From: Daucus carota subsp. sativus
Taxonomy: Eukaryota; Streptophyta; Magnoliopsida; Apiales; Apiaceae
Direction of reading: 5' to 3'
Length of the DNA: 64,000 nucleotides
Assembly (NCBI RefSeq): GCF_001625215.2
Contig: NC_030383.2
Coordinates: forward strand, 48,294,380 to 48,358,379
A program made the position numbers and the translations under genes. The notes under the pieces were generated by a model. That model saw only the letters and a program-made list of their open reading frames with translations, was not told where the DNA came from and made no database searches. Of this stretch, positions 13,797-27,299 are shown piece by piece (the stretch's first letter is position 1; each line of letters starts with the position of its first letter).

Positions 13797-15948
13797 TCAG
13801 CATTGATCGTAGTTTGGTTTGTTGCCTGCCTTGAGGCAATTAACAGGAGGGATGGTCTCTGTTTCCAGTTTTCCATAAGTCTGCCAACAGAAAGGTTCGA
13901 TTTCTTGTTTAGCTGTAAGCTCAATGCTGGTTAAAGTAACACCTGTGCATGGCATGGTGTCACTGCAAGCAAAGTGCACTGGACTTTTTGTATATGTCCC
14001 TGTTATATTCTGAAAGGATACAGCTGATATCCCGACTGCTGATGTATGATTGCTGCATTTCTTTCCGTCACAGTAAAACTGATCAATTATGATAGGACGT
14101 TCAACTTCCGAGACCTGAATATTTGCAAACATAACTCCTTGCACTGACCCTGATCCACCCTGCAGTTGAATACATGTCAGCACATTACACTTGAGAGATC
14201 TGATTGAACTCTGGAGTTGTTGAAGTAAATGAAGCTAGATGGTTGTTTACCTGCCACGTCTTTATTCTGACGCCATTCAGTGTGTCGTGCATTTTGACGT
14301 CTCTAACAGTAATGTTTGAAACACAGGCTCTGGTGTTGTCTTTGCCAAGGCTGCCAATGCTGATTCCATGTCCAGGTCCACAAATCACATCACGTATGAA
14401 TATGCTCGAACAGCCAGTCTGAATAGAGATGCAATCGTCTCCTGTAGACAGGTACATGTCTAAAACTATTAGTAGTCAGAGATTTTTTTACTCCTCTGCT
14501 TAGCTCTGAGAGATTTTCTTTTGAGTTCTTATTATAAAGGTTTAGCATCTGTTTTATAAGCATAAAGTTGGGTGATTATATTTAATAATTAGCTAAATCA
14601 AAAGAGAGTACTCTTTTTGTGGTTATCTCAAGGAGGCCCTTTTTTAAACATTCATCCCTAAATTATTTGGTTTGCCTACCGCAAGCAAGATTGCTGTTGT
14701 GGATTAACACATTTTGGGAGTTCTGCAGGTGGATTCCGTCTGTATTCGGACTGTCACCTGGAGACGAGACAGTGATGCCAAAAACCTGAACAACTGTGCA
14801 GTCATCGAATTTGAGGTGAGTTTGTTGGCTGTTTTGGATTGTTATCCCAGTTACTGTCACACCTGAACTTCCATAGAATCTAAGTGCCTGCATATAAATA
14901 TATTCATATCAATCAAACTCCAAAATATTTGTTCTGTAATTCTGTTGGACTGGTAAGTATGCAAGGTAGGTACTTACGGTTGGCTTGGTGTGTGGCAATT
15001 TTCGTACAGCCTCGGTACTTACCTGCCATACATCAATACAAGATAAAATGAAAAGCCGCTTTATTGTATTTTTTTTACTGCTCTCCATGAATAACAATAA
15101 CTTGGAGGTATATTTGAACTATGCACTTACCGAATCTGGTAAGCTACTGTTATCTGAAGCTAATTTGGTTGAGTTACTAGTAAGTTTATTGTCTTCAGTC
15201 AATTCATATGTGGGGGATTTTTTCCACCAGACTGAACCTTGTCCGTCAATGATGCCTTTCCCTCTGACTGTTATTCCTTTGAGTTTCTTAAATTCAAGCC
15301 ACTGCAAGAGGCCCGATCCCCAAGCCTTTGCATTTGTTGGCGCAATAATCTTTCCATCTACCTGGAAAATTATAGAAGTTATCTTAGTATAATTGCATCA
15401 ATATTTTGAGTTTAAAGGTGATGTAAGATTCACCTGGAATACAATGTTTGGTTGACAGTTTGGCCCAGAGAAAGAGATTGGTTTAACTAAAAACACAGAC
15501 CCTGATGGTATCATCATCGTTGAAGCCTCCACTTTACAAGTATCAATCCATGCAGCTTCAAATGCCTGCATTATGCATATTACTACAGATCATTCTTTAG
15601 TATATATACATAAATCATATTACTCTGTCCTTTAATCACCTTGGTGTCATCTGTAGCTCCATCACCTTTGGCGCCATAATCCAGCACGTTGAAAACGGTA
15701 TTGTCCCTAGCGGCATTGAGTGCTGTGAACTTAGCTTGGTAAACCTCCCTCACTACCCTCGGGATTCGTTGGCCTGTGAATTCACCATCACCATCTTCGC
15801 GGAGAAGAGACATTGGTGTGTTACTGTCCTGTTGTCTTTGAAACTGCCTGCCTTGTCTAGCACTGCTAACCTTTTGTTCTATTGACAGGACAATTAGCAA
15901 TGCAGTGACAATTAGGAATTTAGGACCTCCTCTGTTGAACCCTCTCAT
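13797..15948 (-). CDS. polygalacturonase (GH28 pectinase), 6 exons
   Basis: Hydrolyses alpha-1,4-galacturonan (pectin) in the cell wall. Exons on the minus strand: 15948-15640, 15565-15434, 15361-15131, 14887-14680, 14441-14251, 14159-13797. Splice phases agree and give 477 aa, a normal length. A signal peptide (hydrophobic stretch [11 protein letters not shown]) leads the protein. All four GH28 signatures are intact: NTDG (272-275), GDDC (294-297), GHG (317-319) and RIK (352-354), so the enzyme should be active. The start of the mature domain ([15 protein letters not shown]) is standard. About 55 residues between the signal peptide and this block are Gln/Arg-rich and may be a propeptide. A TATA box lies upstream. 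The exact role (fruit, abscission, pollen) cannot be told. Confidence 0.93.
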
Positions 15949-16015
15949 ATTTTATGTGTTTGCTTATTAGATTTATCCCTGAGAGATGCTTGGTTTCATT
16001 GCTGATGAGGTTAGG

Positions 16016-16023
16016 TTTATATA
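16016..16023 (-). promoter_or_regulatory. TATA box of the polygalacturonase gene
   Basis: TATATAAA on the minus strand, about 70 bases before the ATG at 15948; spacing is ordinary for a plant gene with a short leader. Confidence 0.6.
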
Positions 16024-18850
16024 GAGGTGCATGGAAGAATCAAGAAACACTATTCACTCACAAGTCAAATACAGAATACACATAAAGAAGAGGTCGTGTG
16101 CGTTAATTAATGCATTGCATTTTGTTTTACTTGACTTGAGCAAATGTGCACTTCTACATGATTCATTTTGGCATTTCATTCATAATTATACCTTGTGCCG
16201 TACTGCAAATTTCAGTAAGACTTGAGTTAAAGAGTTTAATTCTAAATTATCTTTGCTAAGTTGTCTCTTAATGCAAGTTAAAGAGTTTAATTCTCTTGTT
16301 GCGATAGTCGAACCAATGAGCTATCAGTATTGGTAATGGTAAGGTCAAGAACACAGGAGAAAGTCCTCGAGAGGATGATGCACCTTTAGTAATTACTAGA
16401 CTTTGTGTTTTCTTGATGTCCCTCAAGTCATCAGCAATTTCTCTGTTAACTTCCTAAACACATGGCTCTAAGTCTTCCGATAATTAAGTTGTTAAACCAC
16501 ATACACATGTAAGCCAGTATATTAGTAAGGAAAATCATAGGTATCCAAAAACTGTTCTTGTTTGCCTCGGGAAATATATTTGAGACAGAATTTGGGGTAC
16601 GTACACACGTTAATTCCACGTATAAAAACCATCTGTTGACCTGTTGAGAAATGCTATTTGATTTTATACATGGATCGACTTTATTTAATAATCTTCTTGC
16701 ACCGGGAGACCGATACCAGATCTTCAGTAGAATCACAGATCCAAAATTTTCCAAATATTACTGAACTTTGCCAAACATGCAAGTTGTTATTTAGGTGACC
16801 ACAGAATGTGAGTTAGTTAGTTAAGATATATATAAATTAGTAACTAATTCGAACACACATGGGGACTTTTATATATTGACATTACTCATTAGTGATCTCT
16901 TCCTGCTTCACAATCACATAAGAAAATGAAGAATAATCATGTTACAAAAACTAGCAAGTTCTTGAAGGTCAACCAAAATGCAGATATTGTCACATTCATC
17001 TCATTCATGCTTCCGTAATACTAATGTTTATCTGCGGTATCTTCAAAGCCGGGGAATGTGAAGAAGATATACTCCATATATGATGTGATCAGCCATGATT
17101 ATGACTTAATTATATTATTAAGGTCATAATCAGTGATAGCGGATCATAGTCTATACCAATCACGTGATTACTGGCTTTTAGCGCCTAAAAGCTTATATCT
17201 GCATCATTCTATCTGCTTTGAATATTAACCCTCCCTCCAATAAGAATGTTTAGGTGCATGCATATGTAAACGAAATACTAATTGCTTTGCCTACAAAAAA
17301 TGTCCATCGTCAATATTTTTATACATTCTTAGAAATTTTATACAGCAAATGTTTTTACTGCGTGAAATTAACACGGAAGTACTTAAGGTCTAAAAACTTT
17401 TAAAACTTTGTAGTATTAACAAGGGTTCTGCAGAATAACTGCATTTGCAAAAAGTATCGTGTTTATATATTATATTTTAAAATTATTTTTGAATAGACAT
17501 AACGATTTTAAAAATATAAGGTTCAGCAGGACTTTAGTGGTTCCTTATTTTCTATTTTAAAGATGAGTTGTCTTTAAAGCGCGACTCATAAAACTTATAT
17601 CAATTTTTAGAAAGTTATTTCCAGTTACGTTTTAGCATTGCTCTAATAACATGCGAAGCCATTAAAGGCGCCCGATGACTTGCAAGATCTTTAATTAGTC
17701 AGTGTATGCAGAGTTGATAACGTGAGAGATTAACCATAAACATGTGAATGTCGTTTTCAGGTAATAGTAACTAGTCAGTTCAACGTTATAATACCGTTAA
17801 ATCAGTTGCTCCATATACCAAGCCATAACTTCTGGAACTGACTATTTGATCCAAAATCCTAGTACCTACCCTCCTATGCCGGCCTAGCCATGTACAGTAA
17901 ATATTAAGACTAGTTAAGCCGAGTTTTCTAAATTTTTTTATATATTAATTTCATTTTCCTTAATCAAACACCGTATATATAATTAGCTTAACTTTCAATT
18001 TATGCTCTCCGGGTTGGGTACAATTATTTATGTGAATTTTTTTTAACTTATAAATTTCATATATACATATTATAATATTATTAAAACCGGAAAAACATAT
18101 TATTATAATGAATCTATTCCTAAAAAAAAGTTTATAGGCAAAATTATAAATAAGAGTCCTTTATAAAACATTATTAAAGACCTAGGGGTCCTAAAAACTT
18201 TTGTGTATAAAATAGTATGTAATATCAAATATGTATCATACTATATTTTATACATGTAATATTGTATTTAATTTAGCTAAATGCGTGAATAAGTTCACCA
18301 GCATTATAGTGTTAACATAGAAATCTCATAAGGGGTACGTACATGAAAAGTTTCATATTGAAATTTTCGAGTTCTGCGGAACATGTGAAAAAGAGAAGAA
18401 TAATTTGTATTTGTCTTTGTGCTTGTGATTTGGCGTATACATCCAGCTTTGTACGTTTTGGCCTGCATTTCAGTTATGTACCGAGGTTTATAGTTTTACA
18501 AATGAGTATCTGTTTTACAAAATTTTCGGGTGAGTCGGGGTCGAATCCAAGACCCGAAACGAATGAAGATTTGAATGAATGAATTGATGGAGAAAATCCC
18601 GTGCTCGGTTGACGTTCGTTGCTACAGCTCTTATTTGGGCTAACGGAAGTTGCTCTTACTTTTTACTTTTCCGTTTCTTCATTAGTTTGGGTAAAGAATT
18701 AATAAAAGTTAGAAAGAAGTTGGAAAATATAAAATACTAGTTTTTTCTTTTATAATTTCTACTTCTTTTCCAAATACCTTTAATTAGTTGTAATTATTAA
18801 TTTTCTTCTCACTACCTCAGTTCTTTATTTTAAGTAGGAAATTATATTTT
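16024..18850. other. intergenic DNA upstream of the polygalacturonase
   Basis: AT-rich and without a recognisable gene. A small imperfect hairpin (ATGATTATGACTTAAT against ATTAAGGTCATAATCAG) sits at about 17094-17132. The short ORFs at 16031-16225, 16446-16754 and 18343-18582 have no family features. Confidence 0.5.
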
Positions 18851-19902
18851 GGGAAATTATAAATGATACCATTGTGTAATTGACTTCTTTAAATGGTACC
18901 ATTTCGTGTTTTTGACTTACAGGTGGTACCACTCAGTTTATGATCCGTTAACAATACTACCATTCCGTCCATCAAAACATTAAAAACATTGGTTGACTGT
19001 ATTTATTTCATATTTTCCTTTAAAAAACACAAAAAATACAGCTACATTAGTATTTTTTTTCTTTGTGTTCTTAAGTTCTTAAAGATTAAACAATTTTTTT
19101 ATCATGTTGTCGGTGTCCATTATAAGAGTATAAGTAACCAAATCGAAGTTTGAGACGAGCTCTATCCGCCACAGCATCCATTATCGCGTAAAGCTTCTAT
19201 GGCTGTGAACATGGTATTTATAGAAGATCTGTACCTACAAAATGCACGTATATGTCATCCACAGATTGAGCACTGTGTGGTCTAGAAATCTAAGGGGAAA
19301 ATGGAGGCTGCTAGCTATATAATTCAATTTTTCATTGAGCACTGGGTTTATTTTTGTAGTTGCTGCACCAATTGGACTATGTTATGGCAGAGTTGAAAAC
19401 AATCTGCCGCCCCCCTCAGAAGTGATCAACCTCATAAAATCGAACGGCATTTCAAGAATTCGCCTTTTCAACACGGACCCTGAAGCATTAGCACCAGGCA
19501 CTGGAATCGAGCTCATAATCGGAGTCCCTCTAGAGACATTCTAGCCCATGTTCAGCCGAATCAAATCAAATATCTCGCATAATGGATGTTGTGGCGGATA
19601 GAGCTCGTCTCAAGTTTCGATTTGATTAGTCACACTCTTAAAACAGACTCCGACAACATGATCAAAAAGTTGTTTAATCTTCAAGAACACAAAGAAAAAA
19701 TACGGATATCAATTGTATTTTATGTGTTTTTAAAAAAAAATACGAAATAAATACGATCAACTAACGTTTTTAACGTTTTGATGGACAGAATGTTAATATC
19801 GTTGACGGATCATAAACTGAGTGGTACCACTTGTAAGTAAAAAACATGAAATAGTATTATTTAGAGAAGTCAATTACACAATGATACTATTCATAATTTT
19901 CC
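18851..19902. mobile_element. Pack-MULE-like element with long inverted repeats
   Basis: Terminal inverted repeats of about 330 bp (18851-19188 and 19575-19902), starting GGGAAATTATAAATGATAC and, from the other end, GGAAAATTATGAATAGTAT. The 9-bp flanks TTATATTTT (18842-18850) and TTATTTTTT (19903-19911) agree at 8 of 9 positions, as expected for a Mutator-like target duplication. The 386-bp centre holds a piece of a beta-1,3-glucanase gene. There is no transposase, so it is non-autonomous. The outer ends carry NTAC motifs spaced 30 bp apart. Confidence 0.8.
19360..19532 (+). pseudogene. captured fragment of a GH17 beta-1,3-glucanase
   Basis: The translation contains IGLCYGRVENNLPPPSEV, then IRLFNTDPEAL and ELIIGVP, which is the N-terminal part of a plant endo-1,3-beta-glucosidase (family form IGVCYG..NNLPP). 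Only about 57 residues of a roughly 300-residue domain are present; no catalytic glutamate is included. It is preceded by TTTTTGTAG, which looks like the acceptor of the intron commonly found after the signal-peptide exon in GH17 genes, so the capture was probably from genomic DNA. A stop at 19542-19544 ends the frame soon after the homology. Confidence 0.8.
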
Positions 19903-20420
19903 TTATTTTTTCAAAAGTAACTCAAACTGTTATTAGAAACGTTGCACTCACTAATTATTGCAAATAGCTAGCACTGCCTAGTTGCTTCCGGTTTTGTCAA
20001 CTAGGAGTATGTGATAAGTATGGGTTTTAGTTAGATGAAAGGGACTCAGAGATAATTATAACCAATGCTAAGCTTTGTTTAACTACATGTGTAAAGTTGT
20101 ACACTTCTTCGCTTCCTCAAGCTTCGTGCTTGTGGGTCTGCAAGACTGCAACAGTGGGTTTAAATTCTATCCAACCTATTTTCTTATTTATATTAAACTG
20201 CTGGTTTTAATGATTATATTAATTGATTATGATTGTATTTTTATTTCAAAAAAAAAATTACGATTGTATTTAACATCTCTTTATTTTTTCTGAAGTTTGG
20301 CACAAACTACAATGTACTCCATTTTATTTGATATTCATTAAAAAAGAAAAACAAGGGGAAACATAGATATGAAGTTGTAAGGCAACGGATAAAAGAAAAT
20401 AGTTCCATTTCACATGTAAT

Positions 20421-20727
20421 TCTTTTTATTTTGTTTGTATTTGAGATATAATTCTAATCAACTTTAACGTTGAACATATAAATCAATATATATTTTATTA
20501 TTATATATATAATATTTTTTGTTTGATTTGATTTTATATCTCTACTTAATTTTTTTTATTTTGTTTGTATTTGAGATATAAATTCTAATCAACTTTAACG
20601 TTTTTTTTCTTTTGAAATTTAATCAACTTTAACATTGAACATATAAATCAATATATATTTTATTATTTTATTAATATATATATATAATATTTTTTCTTTG
20701 ATTTGATTTTATATCTCTCCTTAATTT
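20421..20727. repeat. tandem duplication, period about 130 bp
   Basis: TTTGTTTGTATTTGAGATAT begins near 20431 and again near 20561, and the following 100 bases are nearly the same. The second unit has an extra piece of about 30 bases near 20601-20630. AT-rich, non-coding. Confidence 0.75.
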
Positions 20728-21114
20728 ACTTATATGAATTTGTTTATACTATTATTGTTAGTGGTTATGATATAGAAGTTAGTGATGAATAATTGCACGA
20801 CTTCTTTCATAAATATTTGAAAAAAATGTGAGAATGTTTAAAAATAATCTTCAAATATTTTTTGATTTGAATCTCAAAAAATTTATATAAATTATGCGAC
20901 ACTCTATCAAGAATTTGCGTAAAATTAAAATCACATATAATATATTAAAATCCACACATACAAAACAATTCATTAAAATACTAATCAAAATCAATTACAC
21001 GGCCGGGCTGGTGGCTTCTGATCTCTAAACCATTGTAATTTGTAAGGCAATCATTCTTCTTCTTCAAGTGAATTAAGCTAAAGAGCTCGAATTTAATATT
21101 CAGAATTCACACAT

Positions 21115-24100
21115 ATGGATGCTTCGGAGCTAGGGTTCCCTGTGCGTCACAAGAAGCTTTCAGTTGATATCACGGTTAGTTTCCTCTTCTATTTTAATCC
21201 TCCATTTGCTGCTATTTTTCATTAACTCGGATCATTAATATGCATAAGTGGTTCTGTTTAATTTTGTATCTTCTCTCAATTACTAATTGAGTAATTCAAT
21301 ATTTATTTTTATACCGGAAGCTTCTTGATGCTATTATGTGCAACATTGTAGTTTAGAACAAAATAATGCCTAATTTTGTGTACTAGTAGCATTTCAATAT
21401 ACTTGTTGGTTATCGTTTAGGTAAATTACTTGAGCCGTGTAATTTGAAGCTCGAGCTGGCTCCATACTGTGTTTGAATAGTTTGAGATCGAGGTCGGGTC
21501 GATACTTGTTGAGCCGAACTCAAGTAGCTCACGAACTGTTTGCCTTGTTTAATACGCCCCTGCTCCCATCAGATATGCTTAATTCGGTAGGTGTTGCAGT
21601 TGTAGGTGCTTCAATATTCAGGAAATCTGAAAAAGTTGTGGATGTTTTGATTCGTCTGTTGTGAGGATTATTTTTGCTTTGTAGCTTGTAGTTCTAGGTT
21701 TAATAGTCTGCTTTTTTGAACAAAGAGGCTGTGTATAGGTTATATGTTAGGTTGCCTTCTTCAGCACCATACCTTCAAATGTCCATCATATGGTGAAAAG
21801 GGATGCCATTCTGTACTCTGTACGATTAATTATTAGCTACAATGTAGAAGATATACAATTCAAGACACAGGAGTTTAATGATGTGTTGTTGTGTATCTGC
21901 ATATGTGTAGCTAAGTTGCCGAGCTTGTACTTCCCCAGAACTTGGAGCTAGGGCTAGAGTTTCTCATGTAAATCAGGTGTCCTATTTGTGACACTTATGC
22001 ATCATACTTGCTAGCATAAGATGGTGAAAGTATATCAGGATTAGTCAGTGGACAGTTAGTATAAGATTATTAGTAAGGGTGCTGGAGCTTGAGCTTCCTT
22101 AAAACTTTACACGGGGAAGTCTGGTTAAGATAGTACTTTGTTAGCATGGAGCTTAATCTTTTTAGTTCTACTTTAATAAAGTGATAATATGTCACATAAT
22201 CAATAATTATTCAGCTGAGGGTATGAGAATAGTTTAAAAATTTTGAGATACGTCGAAGATGATACTTTTTAGATCAAAGAATGTCATAGCTGCGATCAGG
22301 GGATTTAAGAATTAATCTCAGCGACACAGTTTCGCTTGTGCTTAAACCATTTGTCTCAAGTTTATTATGAGGCAATTATATTCAGCAGGTCAATGTTAAT
22401 AGCATTAACACAGGTAAAATATGCATAAATCATAAGTAATGTTTAATGATGAGTATTTGCACCTGAGGTGTGACATGAGAATTCATTTAGCGAGAATCAG
22501 ATTCTGCAGATTTTTATACAGATGTACTTGCAAACTTATGAATTAAAATTAAAACTTTCACCTATAATATGTAAATATGAATAGGCAAGACTGATGTTTG
22601 CGTCAGGTAAAAAGGATGTTGGAGATCTTTTTAAATATAAATTGTTTTATGCAGTGTTTTTAATACCTTCACTATGCCCAAGCTAATACATACACTAATT
22701 AAAAGTAATTCTAGGTAATTTTTTGAAAAAAATAAATCTAATAATTATTGCTTGAGCTAATAGTTATACTGTATATATAAGTATACTTGCAATACATTTA
22801 TATTATTACTATAGGTCAAATTCACCCCGTGGATCCTCAAAAGTCACCCCAAAAGGAAAAAAAAATAATACCTCCGAACCAGGTGTGTTGTGCTTATGCT
22901 CCATGCGTGTGATTACGGTTACACTGGCCATACATCTGCTATATCATTAGAATAATTCTTCCAGTGGCATTAAGTTGAGCTTGCATGTATATCATATCTG
23001 ATTTTCTGAATGACTGTTATATATGATCAACCAATTGGGACATTTACAAATTGCGTTCGATGTCGTTAGGTACATGAGTATAGTATTGTATGTGATGGCA
23101 AGCAATAATAGTTAGATAGTGGTGCCATCTAAAAGCTATACTGCAAATAATGAGGTTTATTATGCTCGGTCTATCATTTAAGGAGACTAGTTACGTGTAG
23201 TACTTAAGCCTAACCTTATTGAGTATTTGGTTTGCCTTAAAGGGCCATATAATTTCTGTCCTGCTGATTGTTGCAAGGAAGTAAAGTGGAAATCTTGGGA
23301 GTGAGTATTTTTAAAGGGCAAAGAAAGCGTCTTAAACTCACAACACAGGCACACATACATATGGTTATCTATTTGTAAGGGCCCTATGGTTTCTTAGAGT
23401 TGAGTTGTGCCATAACCTACAATATAAATACTCTTTGTTCTTACTTAGGAGTTATGGTAGAGTCTGCCTATGGGTGAATTTTGTAGATATGAGGTGCTCT
23501 TTGCTTCGTTCTACTTGTGGAATGATCCACATAGTTTTGTGTTTGTGTTTACTGTTCGTTTTTCTTTTGCATAGAATTTTATAACAGTTATTGATATACA
23601 TACATAGGTCTCTTGTAAGGGTGAATTTTATTTTTCTTGTAATGAACTTACAATGCATGGAATTTCATTTTTTGGACGGTTGTATTTCATGTGTATATTT
23701 CCGTGCTCCGACCAAAACTTCACAGTTTGTACAACCGTGATCTTTGTGTGAATTTAACCTGCTTCTTTCATCTTGACAGGGTAACAGAACAGATATTGTC
23801 ATCTGTAGTTATGATGATCATATTCTTGTGAGTTTCGTCCCTCGTAGTTTTGGTTTTAGTTGTGTTGTGTTAGAATAATTTTAGAAATTTGAATTATTTT
23901 CCAGGTGATTGCCACACAAATTGGAAGTTTGGGAACAATCATAAATGCAAGGTTTGCATATAATTATGGGCCTTATATGTTCTCTATCCATGTACATAGC
24001 ATAAGTGTTGAATTATCGATAAGGATGCAACATATATAGTTATCGATGGAATATATTAAAATTGAGAAAGATCCTCAATTCTTGTTACCCTAGCTTTCAG

Positions 24101-25857
24101 ATATAGTAGAACTACTGATGCATGCAGTTTGCTCTGGGGCTGAAAGTTCTTATTCTACCTTTTCTACTTTTGCACCACAATCTGTAGTAGATCTGTAGTG
24201 CCTCATCATCCTTGTTTTTAATGCTAAACATTTGAAACTTTCGAGTAAAAAAAGAAAGTCTTCGTTGGAATCAGAAAAAAATTTCCTGCATCTACCTACA
24301 TCCTGAGATTGCACGAGTATCATCTGTAATTTACATCTCGTAGTATGTATCATAGTGTGCCTTGCATGTTTCTTATTCTATATGATCCAAATAATTTAAC
24401 ATTACATATATACGTAGGTGATTCTGCATGTTTGGTATTTATTTGTTTTTGACATTCTCTTAAAGATATCTACTTCATTGGAATAGTACTTGGAGTGTAT
24501 TCATTTCTTTCTATGAAATGATTTACTACCTCAGTTTCAAAATACCTTTCCACTTTTGACTTTTGATTCGTCAGATTGACTCAACTTTAATTGAAATTTA
24601 CATTTATAAATTTTATACCATTAGAAAGTCTATATAATCTACTTTAAAATGTAATTTTAAGATTTTTGAAATTCACAAAAATAATTTTTAAATTTGAGTC
24701 AAAATTTAGTCAATTCGACGGGTCAAAATTCAAAAGTGGAGAAGTAATATGAAACGGAGAGAGTAGTAACTAAACTAGAGAGGGGACTTTTGTCAAGAAA
24801 GGAGATTTTCTGAATTGATTTATACCTAACATGTTATTTGTCTTATTAACTATTTCTCCCCATGCCCAAGTCCTAATTATGTTATCCCAATCCCCAAGAG
24901 GGTAGAATTTTGGGAAGGGAGTGAGTGAATGGACTCAATACAATAAGTAGGCTGGCCAGGCAAATAATGTAGGCTCTCAGCAAGCAGCTTAGCACACCTT
25001 TAAACGTCTTGTGACTAATATTATCAATATAACCTCAGTTGAGAGTTTGACATTGTACATGCCCCACTCTAGAGCAACTTATTTAGTCATCCAGTTATTA
25101 GGGGCTGTGATGTGTTTGTGTAACATTGTATGTATATTTGCATAATGTGTATATAATTGATGATATATTACAACCTCGGAATTTTGAGTGATTACCTGTA
25201 TGACAGGAAGGAGGAAGGGGTTTTAACAAATCCAACCTTCCATGTGTCGGTCATATTTGGTAAAAGAGATGAGGTAAGTAGACCTTAGGTGATTACTGTT
25301 ATATAACTTCGATTAGTCATATAGATATTTGATGATCTGAAATTGTTACATGCAGCCAGTGCTAGTGGCATGTGCTCGCCAACTAATTGAACATATAAGG
25401 TATTTGTTTCTTCAATTTGATAATATAATGACTTTATTTGTTGAAATTTGTCAAGCGAAATGTCACTGTTTTATTTTACATGAATTAGCTCCATTCTTTG
25501 TATATTTTATACGAAATCCATTATCTTCTTTTATACTTATTCACGGCTTCACCAGCACGAGCATCATCTACTTCTGCATAACTTTTTTAAGACTATTCTA
25601 TTCCTACAAAACAAGCACATACACATTAGTATTTAATTCTCTGTGTATTATAATTGTTGAAATGTTTTTGCAGCAATTCTGGATCGTCCAGGCCATTAAT
25701 TCTCTCCCTTGGTCTCAAAGACCACTCTCTGGTAGTATCCAAAATTATTTAGACTTCACAAAATCAAGTTGCAGGATTCTTATAAGAACATCATTTTTTG
25801 ATGCAGGGGACACTGAAAGGCATTGTTTCTGCTGTGATAGAGAATTGCATGTGGTAG
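21115..25857 (+). CDS. proteasome assembly chaperone 3 homologue (7 exons)
   Basis: PAC3/PSMG3-type chaperone, which with PAC4 helps build the alpha-ring of the 20S proteasome in the cytosol and nucleus. Exons: 21115-21174, 23780-23827, 23905-23951, 25207-25273, 25356-25399, 25674-25731, 25807-25857. All introns are GT-AG, the phases agree, and the product is 124 aa, the usual size for this small family. The segments VICSYDDHILVIATQIGSLGT, FHVSVIFGKRDEP and VACARQLIEHI agree with the plant family as I know it. The first intron (2.6 kb) and intron 3 (1.25 kb) are long for so small a gene; intron 3 contains a Stowaway-like MITE. No introns disrupt conserved codons. Confidence 0.88.
24526..24763. 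mobile_element. Stowaway-like MITE in intron 3 of the PAC3 gene
   Basis: Flanked by TA at 24524-24525 and 24764-24765. Ends are CTACCTCAGTTTC and, inverted, CTCTCTCCGTTTC, the common plant mariner-type signature. The interior is AT-rich with an internal inverted CAAAAGTGGA / TCCACTTTTG pair. Confidence 0.7.
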
Positions 25858-26795
25858 TATGTTGATTGGATTTAAGAGAGCAAAACTTTGATTGTTGTTA
25901 TGTATTTAGTGTGATGACTTTCAGGAGGCCATTGGATTAGATTCATTCAATGGCTGATATTTAAGGTTTGTAGTTTGTACACTAATATAGTTTGTATTTG
26001 AGCACTTCTCTCGTGATATATGAAAAACTTCTAAATTCGGAATTTTTTTTTTTTTTTTTTTAACTAGTTGGCCTATGGCCTGAGTATTTGTTGAACTTGT
26101 TGAACTACATAGGATAAATACTTAACGAGTGAGTTGTCCGACGGTGCTCAAATCCAGAATCTTTTTGTTTATTATATCTTAGTCGTTCTAATTCTTTTCA
26201 TATGAAGTACTAATACTTTTTTACTTTTTTAATTGATTATCTTTTGAGATATTAGTGTTCACTAGTTAGTACTCGGTTTCCACCGGTCATGTCACAATTT
26301 GGTCTCCCAATTTTTATTATTGCTTTGTGATCTAAGTAATTTGCATATATTGATTTATATTCGGAATATGTTTGTTGGATTCGATTTTATTATTGAAATA
26401 CATACTTGTTTGATTCGATTTATTATTGAAATACATACAATTTTCAAGACAAGATTTATGGTCTGAATATGTTCTGTTTGATTTGACTTGTAAAATATAT
26501 TGTTAAAACTCATTCGAAAATGTCAAATAAAATAAGTAAGCTTTTATATTCGAAAAAAGCATTAATATCAACCATTATCCATATAGAAGTCAGGGTGTAT
26601 CCAATTGTTGTGAATGGTGTATTCATCTTGATTTTAAAAAATTATTAAAATTTCGATATATTCAATTAGAATTTTAAATTATACTATAAAATCAGGTGAT
26701 ATTCAATTAAGATTTTAAATTATATTTAATGATACGATGATGTTTAATTGAAATTTTTTAAAATTTATTAAAATAAGATAATATATAAATGCTAA
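25858..26795. other. intergenic DNA after the PAC3 gene
   Basis: The first part is the 3' UTR. A run of about 21 T lies near 26042-26062. The rest is AT-rich; no gene is seen. Confidence 0.5.
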
Positions 26796-27000
26796 AATAT
26801 CTTTGGGAAATCTACAAAACTACCTACCTTTTCTTTAATTATTTACAAAAATACTACCTTCCAGAATTCTTTTTAAAAATACCTTTTCATAAAATTTTTT
26901 TTTCAAAAATACTGTTTGCAACTTTTGCAACCTCATCTGCAACTCCAGGCGGCGCCAGCAGTGTTGCAACCTCTTTTGCAACTTCATATGCAACCAAATT

Positions 27001-27051
27001 CCTGATTTCAAGTTCCAGTTTTCGAATGTCGTTTTCGACCTCATTTTCGGA

Positions 27052-27127
<76 letters not shown>

Positions 27128-27178
27128 TCCGAAAATGAGGTCGAAAACGACATTCGAAAACTGGAACTTGAAATCAGG
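27001..27178. repeat. 178-bp perfect palindrome with a (TA)n centre
   Basis: The left arm (27001 to about 27057) and the right arm (about 27122-27178) are exact reverse complements. Arm ends are CCTGATTTCAAGTTCC outside and GGAATCGATA inside. Everything between is TA dinucleotide (about 66 bp), itself palindromic. It should extrude as a cruciform or fold as a long RNA hairpin. Confidence 0.92.
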
Positions 27179-27299
27179 ATTTGTAATTGCATATATGGTT
27201 GCATATGGTTGTATTCAGTTGCATATGGTTGCATTCAGTTGATTCTATTGTAATCTAACGGCCCCGCCAGGGGCACACCATACATCTGTTGTTACTTAC

